Positions 1 to 9,683 of a stretch of DNA of 64,000 bases are shown piece after piece. A program made the translations under genes and the position numbers. The notes under the pieces are model-generated. The model was not told the origin of the DNA. It saw only the letters and a list, made by a program, of their open reading frames with translations, and searched no databases. The DNA lies in NCBI GenBank assembly GCA_024180945.1, contig JAKSGN010000007.1:2232001-2296000 (forward strand). The letters are read 5' to 3'. How positions within the stretch are numbered: the stretch's first letter is position 1; every line of letters begins with the position of its first letter. The DNA is from Macrophomina tecta. Its lineage: Eukaryota > Ascomycota > Dothideomycetes > Botryosphaeriales > Botryosphaeriaceae.

Positions 1-2
1 TC

Positions 3-213
3 CCGGCCCTCACGATGTTCAAGACCAGATGCGCCGACGTGCCTGCGTGGAAATCAAACTCCTTGGCCACGCTATCCCGAGGGCTGTATGCGCGCGGGCT
101 GTTGAGCGGTGCGGATGCCCTATCGGCATTGAATGAGAGAGCGACTGCCGAGCGTGCGCGTCTGTTGGGACAGGAGGGTTTGATACAGGGCAGTATAGTA
201 CTCAGTAAACACG
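3..213 (+). CDS. possible 3' part of a gene cut by the left edge
   Basis: A frame open from base 3 encodes an Ala/Leu-rich stretch with helix-like character (residues such as DALSALNER and AERARLLGQEG) and GC-rich third positions. The frame stays open to about base 360, but after roughly base 200 it runs into low-complexity sequence that does not look coding, so a stop or intron is expected near there. The minus strand of the same stretch also has an open frame that looks protein-like (FDFHAGTSAHL near the edge) behind an acceptor-like CAACAG around base 165, so the strand is not settled. No family recognised. Confidence 0.25.
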
Positions 214-572
214 TGAGCTTCGGACTCTACTTCTCAGTGACAGGCGAATCGAGCACGGGATTGCGGGCAGTAAAGAAAAAAAAAAGGGGGGGGGGGGGGG
301 GCATGGATCGGACCTCTTCCAGATTACCTTCCCCACCATCCAGACGTCAGGAACGAGTCTGACATTGCTATGCATAACGGGCCGTGTGTGCCGCTGCAGT
401 CTAGTACGTATGCCGAGCATAGGGTTCTCGTTGTGCATTCCTTTCATCAAATGGGGATTCATTTCCTACATGGTAAATGATCATACAGCTATATGCAAGG
501 CAAAAACTCTATTGAAATACTCCAGCCCAATGCCCGCAAGTGTTGCAAAATAAATGAAAAGAGACGGACCAA
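214..572. other. intergenic: 3' side of the permease gene
   Basis: Apart from the A/G homopolymer, this holds only short unconvincing open frames. It should contain the polyadenylation region of the minus-strand permease that ends at 573. No RNA gene seen. Confidence 0.5.
276..301. repeat. A10-G16 homopolymer junction
   Basis: Ten A are followed directly by sixteen G (A at 276-285, G at 286-301). It lies in the non-coding stretch between the left-edge fragment and the permease 3' end. The G run could form intermolecular G-quadruplex or simply be a slippage-prone tract whose length is unreliable in an assembly. Confidence 0.85.
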
Positions 573-2230
573 TTATGCCTCCACCGCATGTTTGGTATCA
601 CCGTCAATCACGGCACCATCTTCACCCTTCCCTCCGCGCGTGCTGCCTGTGCTACCGTCCACTTTGCCGGAGTCCAGCACCTCCAAGCCCTCATCAATCC
701 TAGGGCCGTGGAAATTCTTCCTGCCGTCGAAGATCCAGGTGATCATGCTAATAATGATGACAATCGCAAAGACGACAATGCAGTAGTTCATGCTGGAACC
801 TGAAACCGGAAGCTCGGGAGGGAATACAAAAAGGACGGTGGTGAGGATTACGTAGGCGATGCCGAGCTAGAGTTTCATTAGCCTGAGAGATATGATGATA
901 GGTGGAATGGGTGGCAACATACCAGGTTCGCGAACCATGCGAGAGGCTCAGGCATGGTGAAGCTTCGCGGGGGTAACATCCTTCTTCCGCGGAGGCAGTT
1001 GATTGCAACGGGGAGGGCATAGGAGACGCCAAGGGCAACAACAGAAGCGGCGGTAATGGCGTTGAACGCACTGCTTGAGCCGAGGAAGATGCAGCCAAAA
1101 ACGATCACCCAGCCAACAGTGAAGACGAGGGCGTTGAGCGGGATTTCGAGCCCCTGGTGCACCTTGCGCAATTGTGAACTATACGGCAGTCCGCCATCAC
1201 GCGCAAAGGCGTAGCACATTCTCGAAGATGCCGTCATGATGGATGTGGTGGCAAAGAGCATGCAAATCAGCGGAAAGATCAGAAGGCAGATGGCGCCAGC
1301 GTGGGAGTTTGTGGCGTTGAACAGAATCTGCAGGAGCGGCCCGGCGGAGGAAGAGATGACGTCGTCAATGTTGCCGGCAACGAAGAGCAGGCATACCAGG
1401 AACACGAAGCCGGTGAAGGTGCCGATAAGGACGCAATAGATCATGATCTTCGGGCCTTCAACAGAAGCGTTGGGGATCTCCTCGATCATGTGCGCGACGG
1501 CATCGTAGCCGGTCAGGCCGAGACCGCCCTGGAGAAGTCCAAGCAGCCAGGCAATTCCGTCAGGCCAGCCGGTCTCGTTGATGAAGGTTCGGAAAACAAA
1601 GTCGGCGGAAGAGTAGTTGGGAGAGGCGCAGGCCAGGACGGTGATGCAAATGACGGCAAAGCCAGCGATGGACCACGAGATCGCAGCCTTGTTGACGTAG
1701 GGCAGAGCCGAGTTGGCAAAGGCGTTAAGGAGGAAGGCGAGGATGTTGTAGCCGATGTAGATGAGGAATTGGTGCCAGGCCTCGGCTTCGTAGTTGGGGT
1801 TCTGCAGGGAGATGACGCCGACAACAAGCTGACTGCCCAGCAGGCCGCCGGTGCAGGTGAGGGCAATCCAGCCGAAGCAGTTGATCCAGCCCGTCACCCA
1901 GCTCAGAGCCGGGACCCAGGCCTTCCAGGCGGTTAACGCAACCCAGCCGTACTGGCCGGCGGCCGTGGGGTAGGCGGACAGGAATTCGGCCAGCGAGGCG
2001 GCCAAGCAGAGGTTGCAGATGCCGGCGGTAATCAAGCCCCAGATGACGGAGGTAGGGCCGCCGGACGGCAGGGCCAGAGACAGGGAGGTGGATAGAGCGG
2101 TCCAGGAGTTGAGAATGGCGAAGGCAAGCCCCAGCATGGACAGGAAGGAGAACTGCCGCTTGAGTTCGCCCTTGTGGCCGAGCGCCTCGAGCTGGAGCTC
2201 GTCGGCGGTGAGGTCTTGAGAGCGCGCCAT
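573..2230 (-). CDS. choline/amino-acid permease, APC superfamily
   Basis: Predicted plasma-membrane permease of the fungal choline/GABA/amino-acid transporter type (Hnm1-like). Exons 2230-923 and 866-573 give 533 aa; the intron 867-922 has donor GTATGT, branch CTAAT and acceptor CTAG, phase 0. About twelve hydrophobic segments are visible. The N-terminus carries the conserved FSFLSMLGLAFAILNSW stretch, followed by SGGPTSVIWG and the EFLSAYPTAAGQYGW region, all typical of this subfamily; the C-terminus after the last membrane segment is short, charged and Gly/Asp-rich. The ATG at 2230 lies just before the first conserved segment. The 5' leader has a long CCT tract on the coding strand, a common fungal promoter feature. 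Substrate is inferred only at family level: choline, GABA or another amine. Confidence 0.88.
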
Positions 2231-2867
2231 GCTGGAGAGCGCCGGGCAGAGCGGGAGGAGGAGGAGGAGGAGGAGGAGGAGGGAGGTGAATTGAGGCTGC
2301 TGCGCGGCGGCAGAGAGGGTGGCAAGTAAAATAGCTGGTAAGACAGATGCGCCCTCGGCGAGGCGGGCGTTGATAGGCCCCCGCGTTCGGCGCCATGGGC
2401 GCTGTTTGTGTCTGGAGCTAGCGAATTTCTATCTGGGTCTTAGCCGATGCAATTAGAAAGCTGTTACCAAACCACTGCGCGGCGGGCCAATCAGGCCGGG
2501 GGCGCGCTGCCCACAGTTGCCGCTTCCAGCAACGCGGCTCTCGAGGGTCGCGGAGAGGCGAGGCCTCAGCCGGGCGTCGAGTGCGGAGAGCTGGTTCCTG
2601 GGGCAGAGCGATCGCAGGCCGCGCAGCTGGGCTCAGCAGCGCCGGCGGCGGCGGAGCGCAGCGCGCGAGTCTCGCCGTGGCTGCCGTCAGTGATCGCCGG
2701 CTTGGACGCCCCTGCAGCGAGGCGGTAGGGCTGCATTTGAGTTATCGTCCGGCGCGCTGCCGGCCTGGCGTCGTCACGCCCCAAGCCGGCACAGGTCTTG
2801 GGCGCGCGAAGCTTGTGTGCGCCTCGCCGCCTTGTCTGCGCCCTGCGAAGACACAGCCGGCCGCCGT

Positions 2868-3244
2868 CACGTGCCCGCCCGGAGGAGGCCCCGGCAGCGC
2901 CCGTCCCAGCACACTCGCTCCACCACCGCTCAACGAGCCTCAATCTCTGCGCGCGCCCCAGTTCAGCTGGTATCCGCACCCCCTGCCGTCTGCCACGCCG
3001 CTGCACGTGGTCGCCCGCCCCTGCCCGCCCGCAGCTGCGCCTGTCGGGGGATGTTTGCCGCGGGCGAGAAGCCCCTGAGCCGGATGGAGGAGGAGGAGGA
3101 GGAGGAGGTCGAGCTGCTCGACCCGGCTCGCAGCAGCTGGGAGACGAGGCTCTCCGGTGGCCAAGGTGAGTGCATCGCCGGCGGCGTCAGCTCTGCAAAT
3201 TGCTCCCGCCGCCTGCCCAATCGCCTCCCCGCGCCCTGCACGTG
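2868..3244. promoter_or_regulatory. three CACGTG E-boxes upstream of the phytase
   Basis: Perfect CACGTG palindromes at 2868-2873, 3004-3009 and 3239-3244, within 180 to 560 bp of the phytase start. CACGTG is the core bound by the bHLH phosphate-response regulators Pho4 (yeast) and NUC-1 (Neurospora). Their grouping in front of a phosphate-releasing enzyme suggests phosphate-starvation control. Binding is inferred; other bHLH proteins use the same core. Confidence 0.55.
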
Positions 3245-3344
3245 CGAAGCGGCCACTGCCCGCATCTGTTCAAGCAGAGCCTGAATCGGAGCTGCTAGGT
3301 GAACGCCCGCCCCTGCTGCGCAGCTCCTCCCGTCTGTTTCACGG

Positions 3345-3350
3345 TATAAA
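3345..3350 (+). promoter_or_regulatory. TATA box of the phytase gene
   Basis: TATAAA 74 bp upstream of the ATG at 3424, a normal spacing for a short fungal 5' leader. Confidence 0.6.
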
Positions 3351-3423
3351 GAACCCCTTGCCGTCGAGACACGGTCGCTACCGCCCAGGCCCTCTCTCCA
3401 GCCTCGGGCCCCGCACCCTCACC

Positions 3424-4869
3424 ATGCTCGCCGTGCTTCTCGTTGTCCTGGGGTAAGGAAGCATCTCATCCGTCCCTGCGTCGGCTCCACTTACTCACCC
3501 CGGCAGCGCCGCCATGTGGGCCAACGCCGCCACCAACACCACCTTGTCCAATTCTTCCTCCTGCGACACCGTCCTCCGCGGATTCCAGTGCTCGCCTGAG
3601 ACATCGCATTTCTGGGGACAGTACTCGCCCTACTACGAGGTCCCCTCTGCCATTTCCGCCGCCATCCCCGCCCAATGCCGTGTTACCTTTGCTCAAATCC
3701 TTTCTCGCCATGGCGCTCGTGACCCGACTGCCAGCAAGACCGCAGCCTACAACGCCACCATCCAGAAGATCCAGAAGGGCTCGTGGTCGTTCGAGGGCAA
3801 TGCTGCCTTCCTGCAGAACGTCGAGTACACTCTTGGCGCCGACGAGCTCACCGCCTTTGGGGAGCAGCAGCTATACAACTCCGGCGTCAAGTTTTACCAG
3901 AGATACGCCGCCCTTGCCCGCTCCAAGCATATGTTCGTCCGCGCCTCCGGCGAGTCTCGCGTCGTAGCCAGCGCCGACTATTTCACCCAGGGCTTCCACA
4001 AGGCCATGCAGAACGACCGGTCGAACCTGACTGGCGATTATCCCTATGATGTCCTTACCATCAGCGAGGACGAGAGCTCCAACAACACCATGAGCCATGC
4101 TATCTGCACCGCTTTTGAGAACGAAGACGACGCCGCCATTGATGCTCGTGGCCAGGGACCCTGGAACAGGATCTGGCTGCCTCCTATCTCGAGCCGCATC
4201 AACGATCAACTGCCTGGTGCCAACCTCTCTGACACGGAAGTCTCCTACCTGATGGACCTTTGCCCCTTCTACACCGTCGCTGATCCCGACGGCAAGCTCT
4301 CCGATTTCTGCGGCCTCTTCTTCGACGATGAGTGGAAGCAGTACGACTACTATCAATCTCTGGGCAAGTACTACCACTACGGTGCCGGCGACCCTCTCGG
4401 CCCCACCCAGGGCGTGGGCTACGTCAACGAGCTCATTGCCCGTCTGACCAACCAGCCCGTCGAGGACCACACTTCCACCAACCGCACCCTCGACTCCAAT
4501 CCGGCCACCTTCCCCATCGGCCCAGACCATGTCCTGTTCGCCGACTTCTCCCACGACAACGACATGACAGCCATCTTTTTCGCCCTCGGCTTGTACAACG
4601 ATACCAAGCCCCTCAATAATACCCGCTTGCAAACCGCCGAAGAGAGCGAAGGCTACAGCGCCTCCTGGACTGTTCCATTCGCCGCGAGGTTGTACGTCGA
4701 GAAACTGGCTTGCAGCGGCGACACGGACGAGTACGTCCGGTTCATCGTCAACGACCGCGTCATCCCGCTGAGCTGCGCCGACGCCGACGGCAAGTGCAAG
4801 ATTGATGCTTTTATTGATACCCTGACTTTTGCTCAGTCTGGCGGGAACTGGGGGGCCTGCTTTGGTTAG
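3424..4869 (+). CDS. secreted phytase / histidine acid phosphatase (PhyA-like)
   Basis: Extracellular histidine acid phosphatase that probably releases phosphate from phytate. Exons 3424-3452 and 3507-4869 (intron 3453-3506, GTAAGG...GGCAG, phase 2) give 463 aa, the usual PhyA size. The intron splits the signal peptide, so the start at 3424 is needed to supply the hydrophobic MLAVLLVVLG head; cleavage is expected around NAA near residue 18. The catalytic RHGARDP motif is at residues 77-83 (nucleophile His78) and the proton-donor HD pair at His359-Asp360 (FSHDND). Many NxS/T sites and the C-terminal pattern FAQSGGNWGAC match fungal phytases. Single gene, no cluster partners; the promoter carries three CACGTG boxes. 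A broad acid phosphatase activity instead of true phytase cannot be excluded. Confidence 0.93.
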
Positions 4870-6036
4870 GAAACATAATGCGTTGGAAAGAGTATAAAAG
4901 CATATTTATGATTTGATTCGGCGGTTACTTACGTGCTCATGAGTGAATAGAGTGACCGCAGACTGTTCCATCCAGCCCCTGACGATACTGAGGCCACCGG
5001 AAATCCACCATATAAGCTCCCCTGGTATCCAGGACGGAGTGCACATACCGGCGCGCCGTTCTAACGGGGCCCATAATGCGTGCGCCGTATGGCTGGCTTA
5101 GGGGCTTCCGTCTTTCTGGTGAGCGGTCTGCTGACGGAGTGATAACAGAGCGACGTGGCCGGGGTAGGCATTTGAAGTGGATCGATGGAACGGAAGTACC
5201 GGAAGAGGCAGGAGCAGGTTTCACCCCGGGCGTAGCATCTGAGGCGATGAGTAAGCAGCCTGGATGCGAGCGAGAAGATCGAGAGGGCGCCGGAGCACAC
5301 CAGGAGGCTTGAGAGGAGTTGGGGAGGAGCACCGTCCCGCGCTGCCCGGATCATTCAACGAGGGACGGTTGAAGAAAGAAGCGGATAAGCGCCCCGGGGG
5401 GGGGGGAGGCTGGATACCAGAGCAAAGATCACAGGAGGGCAATCCATTGTGAGTCTGCGGAGAGAGTTCGATGATATAATGGTGAAAAGTTACCGGCGGG
5501 GTCGACAATGGGTATTGGGCAGAGTGCAGAGTTTCCTGATGCGGGTGTTACCAAATTAAGAAAAGAACAGCAGATCCTAACGGCTAGGTTCGATTTGCCT
5601 AAAGTTTGCATCTAAGAATAAATCGTATCCGGGGTGTTTGGGCATAAGATACTGCCGAGGTGTCTTCGCTAGCGTCCTTACGAAGGGTGCCTTGCCGCCG
5701 CGTCACGGTGTAGAAATAGGTCATCATTTGTCTTCTATCTCCCAACTTGGTCGAAAGAGGAAGCAAAGAGGGGAAAAGGGCGGGCTGCTGGCATCCGTGC
5801 CGCCCAAAGGTGAGTTGTTGTTTGTGGGGCCGCTTGCCGGCGATCAGGCTACAACTCATCGCCCAGAAGCTGCCGTTTCATTCATCACCCGTCCTCCACT
5901 CAGAACGAAAGCCTGAGATCGCTCAGGCCCCGGTTTCCTCTTGAGTCAATCAACTTTCCCGTCATAACAGTCCCCCCCGGCAACCGCCAGATTTCCCATC
6001 TACGTGAATGCCGCAAGGAACAGCAGCACGACTACC
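4870..6036. other. intergenic region with G11 tract
   Basis: 1.2 kb between the phytase stop and the HET-like start. Contains CCCC followed by a run of 11 G near 5396-5406. Searched for the missing N-terminal half of a HET domain (ALSYCWG-like and WIDALCI-like motifs) in forward frames; none found. No other gene recognised. Confidence 0.5.
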
Positions 6037-7344
6037 ATGAAGGGCTCCCTGTCACGGACCTCGTCCACGTGCAGCCTCATCAGCCGGGCCACGACGGCGG
6101 CGTTCGACAATGACTCGGACGAAACAACCCAGCCGCCGCCGTGTGTCCAACAGCGCCGGCATCTGGAGCGCGACGCCCTGGAGCTGGCCTGGTACTCCAC
6201 CGTGTCGGCCTATTCTAAGCTGACAAACGCGGCCAACCCCAACATCGCGGCCTCCGCCACGACGAAGCACCCGACAACAGAGGACCGGCTGATCCCGCTC
6301 TCCAAAGCCGCCGAGCTCTTCTCGATCAAATTCCAGGAATCCCGACTATCAGAGACGAGTCCTACCTCGTCACCATCATCACCACCACCATCACCGTCTT
6401 GTGCGGCATCATCCCTCCGCTCCTCCACCACCAACACGCACTACTGCGCCGGCCTCTGGCCCTCCCTCCTGCCCGCCAGCCTCCTCTGGTTCGCCGTCTA
6501 CCCCAAGCGGCGCCTGCCCGCCGACGCCGCACCGACATGGTCCTGGGCCTCCATAGCCGGCGGGCACATCTACTGGGACGCGCAGTGGGCGGCCGCGCGC
6601 GCGAGCGGCCCGCAGCCGTGGCCGCTGGCCCAGGAGGCCTGCGAGATCCGCAGCCTCGCCCAGGTGCACCGCCGCTTCCCGCGCCTCGACCGCGGCCTGC
6701 GCGTGCTGCGGACGCGCTGCCTCCAGCTGCCGGCGGCGTGCGCCGGCAGCACCGCCTCTCCTGCGCCCGCCGCCGATGCCGCTGCGGCCCAGCCCTTCGG
6801 CGCCGTCTCCAAGGGCGTCATCAAGCTGCGCTGCTGCCTCTGCCCGGCGCTGCCCGTCCCCGCGGGCCCCGTGACGGCGGGCAGCGCGTACGGAGGCGAC
6901 GCGCGGCGCGGGGGTGACGACGCCGTCAGCAGCGGCGGGGGAGGAGCCGGGCGCGCGTGGCACGGCTGCATCATCTACGACGCGCGCATGCGCAAGGCGG
7001 TGGCGGCGAAGAAGGCGCGGGGCGGCGGCGCGGAGCTGTCGGACGGCGACTGGGTGGCGACGCAGCTGCGGGCGTGGGAGGACCACGGCCGGCGCAACGA
7101 CCACCTCAAGCTGCTGTTCGACTGCGAGCCCTCGCCCGAGGAGCAGGCGGCGCGCAAGTTCGAGGTGCTGTACTGCGTGCGCTTTTACGAGTACGCGCCC
7201 AGCTCGGTGGCCTGGGGCCATCATGACGGGCTGCTGGTCAGGTATAGGAAGGGGACCAAGAATGAGTTTGAGCGCGTGGGGCTATGGAAGTGCACGAGGG
7301 CGAGCATGTTCGATGATAAGTATCAGGTTATTAACCTGGTGTGA
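6037..7344 (+). CDS. HET-like protein lacking the N-terminal part of the domain
   Basis: Single-exon 435 aa protein; the first in-frame ATG is at 6037. The region LAWYSTVSAYSKLT, then DRLIPLSKAAELF, then HYCAGLWPSLLPASLLWFAVYP, then APTWSWASIAGG follows the second half of fungal HET (heterokaryon incompatibility) proteins, where a W...V..YS..LT block, a D+LIALSGIA block, a YxAGLWxxxLxxxLLW block and a P(S/T)WSWAS block occur in this order. The first half of the HET domain, with its LSYCWG and WIDxLCI motifs, is missing here and upstream. A Ser/Pro-rich linker and Ala/Gly-rich low-complexity segments interrupt the protein. It may be a truncated or decaying paralogue; the long intact frame argues that it is still translated. 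Confidence 0.6.
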   Translation: MKGSLSRTSSTCSLISRATTAAFDNDSDETTQPPPCVQQRRHLERDALELAWYSTVSAYSKLTNAANPNIAASATTKHPTTEDRLIPLSKAAELFSIKFQESRLSETSPTSSPSSPPPSPSCAASSLRSSTTNTHYCAGLWPSLLPASLLWFAVYPKRRLPADAAPTWSWASIAGGHIYWDAQWAAARASGPQPWPLAQEACEIRSLAQVHRRFPRLDRGLRVLRTRCLQLPAACAGSTASPAPAADAAAAQPFGAVSKGVIKLRCCLCPALPVPAGPVTAGSAYGGDARRGGDDAVSSGGGGAGRAWHGCIIYDARMRKAVAAKKARGGGAELSDGDWVATQLRAWEDHGRRNDHLKLLFDCEPSPEEQAARKFEVLYCVRFYEYAPSSVAWGHHDGLLVRYRKGTKNEFERVGLWKCTRASMFDDKYQVINLV

Positions 7345-7528
7345 AGAGGGTGAAGGTTGGTGTGGCATTGAACTACGAGGGTGCTTGTGTAGGAAAATGA
7401 GCAGGCAGGCTTCAAGGTACGTCGTTGCTCCGGCACTGATACAACGCTAACCGCCATCTGTTCCCATAGGTTCATCACCTGGCCCGTGTTGTCCACCAGA
7501 GAATGTTTCGGTTTGTTCTTCATTCTCC

Positions 7529-8349
7529 TTATTTGACGTCGGCGCTGTTCACGATGGTTGCGAAAGCATCTCCCAGCTCGGCCAGAACCCACTATGCAAG
7601 AAAAAGAATATCAGCATCCGCCCATGGCCCAACAAGAGCATCTCTCATAGATACCCATATATATAACCAGAAACAAATAGAAGGAAAGAAAACAGTACCA
7701 CAACCATTGGAGAAGGAGCATGAGATGCCGGTGAAAAGGGGGGGGAGCGAAAAAAAAAAAAGGATGATGAATCTCTCCACCTAGAGAGCAAAAGGAAAAA
7801 CCAGCGGTAAGAACTCACCTTGGTGACTTCCTCCCCACTGCCCCCAGGGATATCCCGATCCCCTACCGCATCCCCCACCACCACAACCTCCAGCCCCTTC
7901 TGGTCCGCCTCCCTCGCCGTCGTGCTCACGCAAACGTGCGCCATATAGCCGACCAGCACCGTGATTTTTTTCCCGCTGCTCTTCACGAAATCCCCCAGCC
8001 CGGTCTCGGCAAACGCGCCGAGGAACTTCTTGCTGATCACGACCTCCCTCCCGCCGCTCTCGGCCGTCGTCCGGGGCGCCAGCTCGGCAAACTCCTCGGC
8101 GAGGGCGGTTCCCGGCGTGAAGACGGGCGTGCCGTCGGGCACACTGTGCACTATGTGCGCGATGTGGCCGTTGGCGGCGCGGTAGCGCTCGAGCAGCGAC
8201 GCGATGGCGGCGCGCGAGGTGGCGAGCTGCTTGACGGCGAGCGCGCCCGACGCGTATTCGTTCTGCGCGTCGATGATGACGAGCGTCGAGTTGGTGGGCG
8301 TGGCGGTCGTCGGGGGAATGCCGGCGAGCGTACGGAAGGATTGGGCCAT
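7529..8349 (-). CDS. isochorismatase-family cysteine hydrolase
   Basis: Predicted cytosolic isochorismatase-like (nicotinamidase-related) hydrolase. Exons 8349-7819 and 7591-7529 give 197 aa. The intron 7592-7818 is long (227 nt; donor GTGAGT, acceptor CATAG, phase 0) and contains an A-rich tract. The catalytic triad is visible: Asp27 in VIIDAQNEY, Lys108 in SKKFLGAF and Cys140 in GYMAHVCVSTTAREA, the last with the cis-peptide context of the family. The short second exon supplies the usual C-terminal helix (VLAELGDAF). The gene is convergent with the HET-like gene. Substrate cannot be read from sequence; families of this type act on isochorismate, ureidoacrylate or amides. Confidence 0.85.
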
Positions 8350-9683
8350 TTTGTCTGCTTTTTCGTCTTCTTTGGATTTAGTGGTGTTGTTGCTGTCTCA
8401 GGGTGATGCGGTCCGAGTATAAAGGACGGGGTGAAGGGAAGCGGGGGCGACTGGTGAGAGAGAATCGCCAATGGGACGACGGACGAGGTACGTTTTATAG
8501 TTGCTTTAGGGCCTAACTCGTCTACTAGCTGGCACTGCCGCCGCCCACACGCCCTCGTGTCTTTGCTAGGCGTATTGTCCATGTGTAATCGACTCCCCGT
8601 TTCTCCCATTTACCCCGCGGCGGGGCAGCTAGTGGGATGCGCGCGCTAGCATATTGCTAAGCACGCTGTAAGGTCGCCTCTTCCGAGATTAGTTATCGAA
8701 CAAAAAAAAAAAAAAAAAAAAACAAGAGGAAGAGAAAAAACTTGTTTGCCTATTCTAGTAAGCTCTAAAGAGTTCTCCGCAACACTCCAGATGCGTTTCC
8801 TATCCTGCGGCTTCTTGGCCATCATTGCTGTTGTTCATGTAGACTTTGGTCCGCTGTCGTTTCGCCCGAGATCGACGAGCCCGCATCACAAAGTTCATCG
8901 ATAAACTTTCTATACAGCGGATCTACCCGATCCACAGAAGTTCTCTCCAAAGGCCAAAAGCATCATCATCGCACCTGCGCGATAAAAAGTCTACCGCCGG
9001 ACAGACGATCGGAAGAGCACCAGGCCTTGTTACGTGCTCGGAGGAGGGTCGGGAAGAAAACTAGTGCGGGGCGGCTCCGCTCCGCCCCAAGCGACGAGAG
9101 TGAGTGTGATCGTTGCGGCACAAGGGGCAAGTGACAGCGAATCGACGAATCGGATGCAATTGCGCCGAAAGAAGGCTTCACGCAAAAGCAGACAATACGG
9201 AGTAGTAGATTGCGTGACGGCGGAATGAACCCTCCAGGCCCCTCAAATCATTACAGATGGCAAATGCCGAGTGCACCAAACAACTGTTGGGCTCTGATTT
9301 AAGTTTGATAAGAAATTGGTAGAGGTAGACGTCACGCTTTTCGTGTCCAAGTGAGACGCGGGACTGCAAGAGCCATCTTTCTTTTTCGTGATTCATGTTC
9401 TAGAACATATCTTTTAGTGTGGTGAAGGGCGTGGGAAGAAGACATTATTAACTTGAGCAAAAAGGAAACAATAGGACAAGAATTACGCGGGTGGAGGAAT
9501 GAGATATGGCAATAACAGGTGCCGGGGAAGGATGAGCAGAAGTAGAATGGAGAGAACATGAAAAGAACAATCATCCAGTCTGTTAATACAAAGGCCGTCA
9601 CCCCCTGAGCATCCAGAACCTCAAAGTTGGGCACCGACGCTCAGCCTCCCACACTTTCGAAGTGCTCCGAGTTCCACACGTTC
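8350..9683. other. intergenic 1.3 kb, upstream of the hydrolase
   Basis: Lies between the start of the hydrolase and the 3' end of the oxysterol-binding protein gene, both on the minus strand. Contains a poly-A run of about 21 at 8702-8722. Only short frames without recognisable content. No tRNA B-box with matching stems was seen. Confidence 0.45.

Larger units (their letters stand above)
2231..3423. promoter_or_regulatory. divergent promoter region between permease and phytase
   Basis: GC-rich 1.2 kb between two divergently transcribed genes. It contains a GGA-type trinucleotide tract near 2258-2282 and another near 3086-3108, three CACGTG palindromes and a TATA box on the phytase side. Several overlapping open frames here look like GC-rich chance frames, with no recognisable domain. 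Confidence 0.6.

Noticed and set aside
5575..5610. tRNA B-box-like GGTTCGATTT
   Set aside because: No A-box or pairing acceptor and T stems around it.
6409..7224. 271-codon minus-strand frame opposite the HET-like gene
   Set aside because: Arg/Ala/Gly-rich chance frame in very GC-rich DNA; the plus strand has recognisable HET-like blocks.
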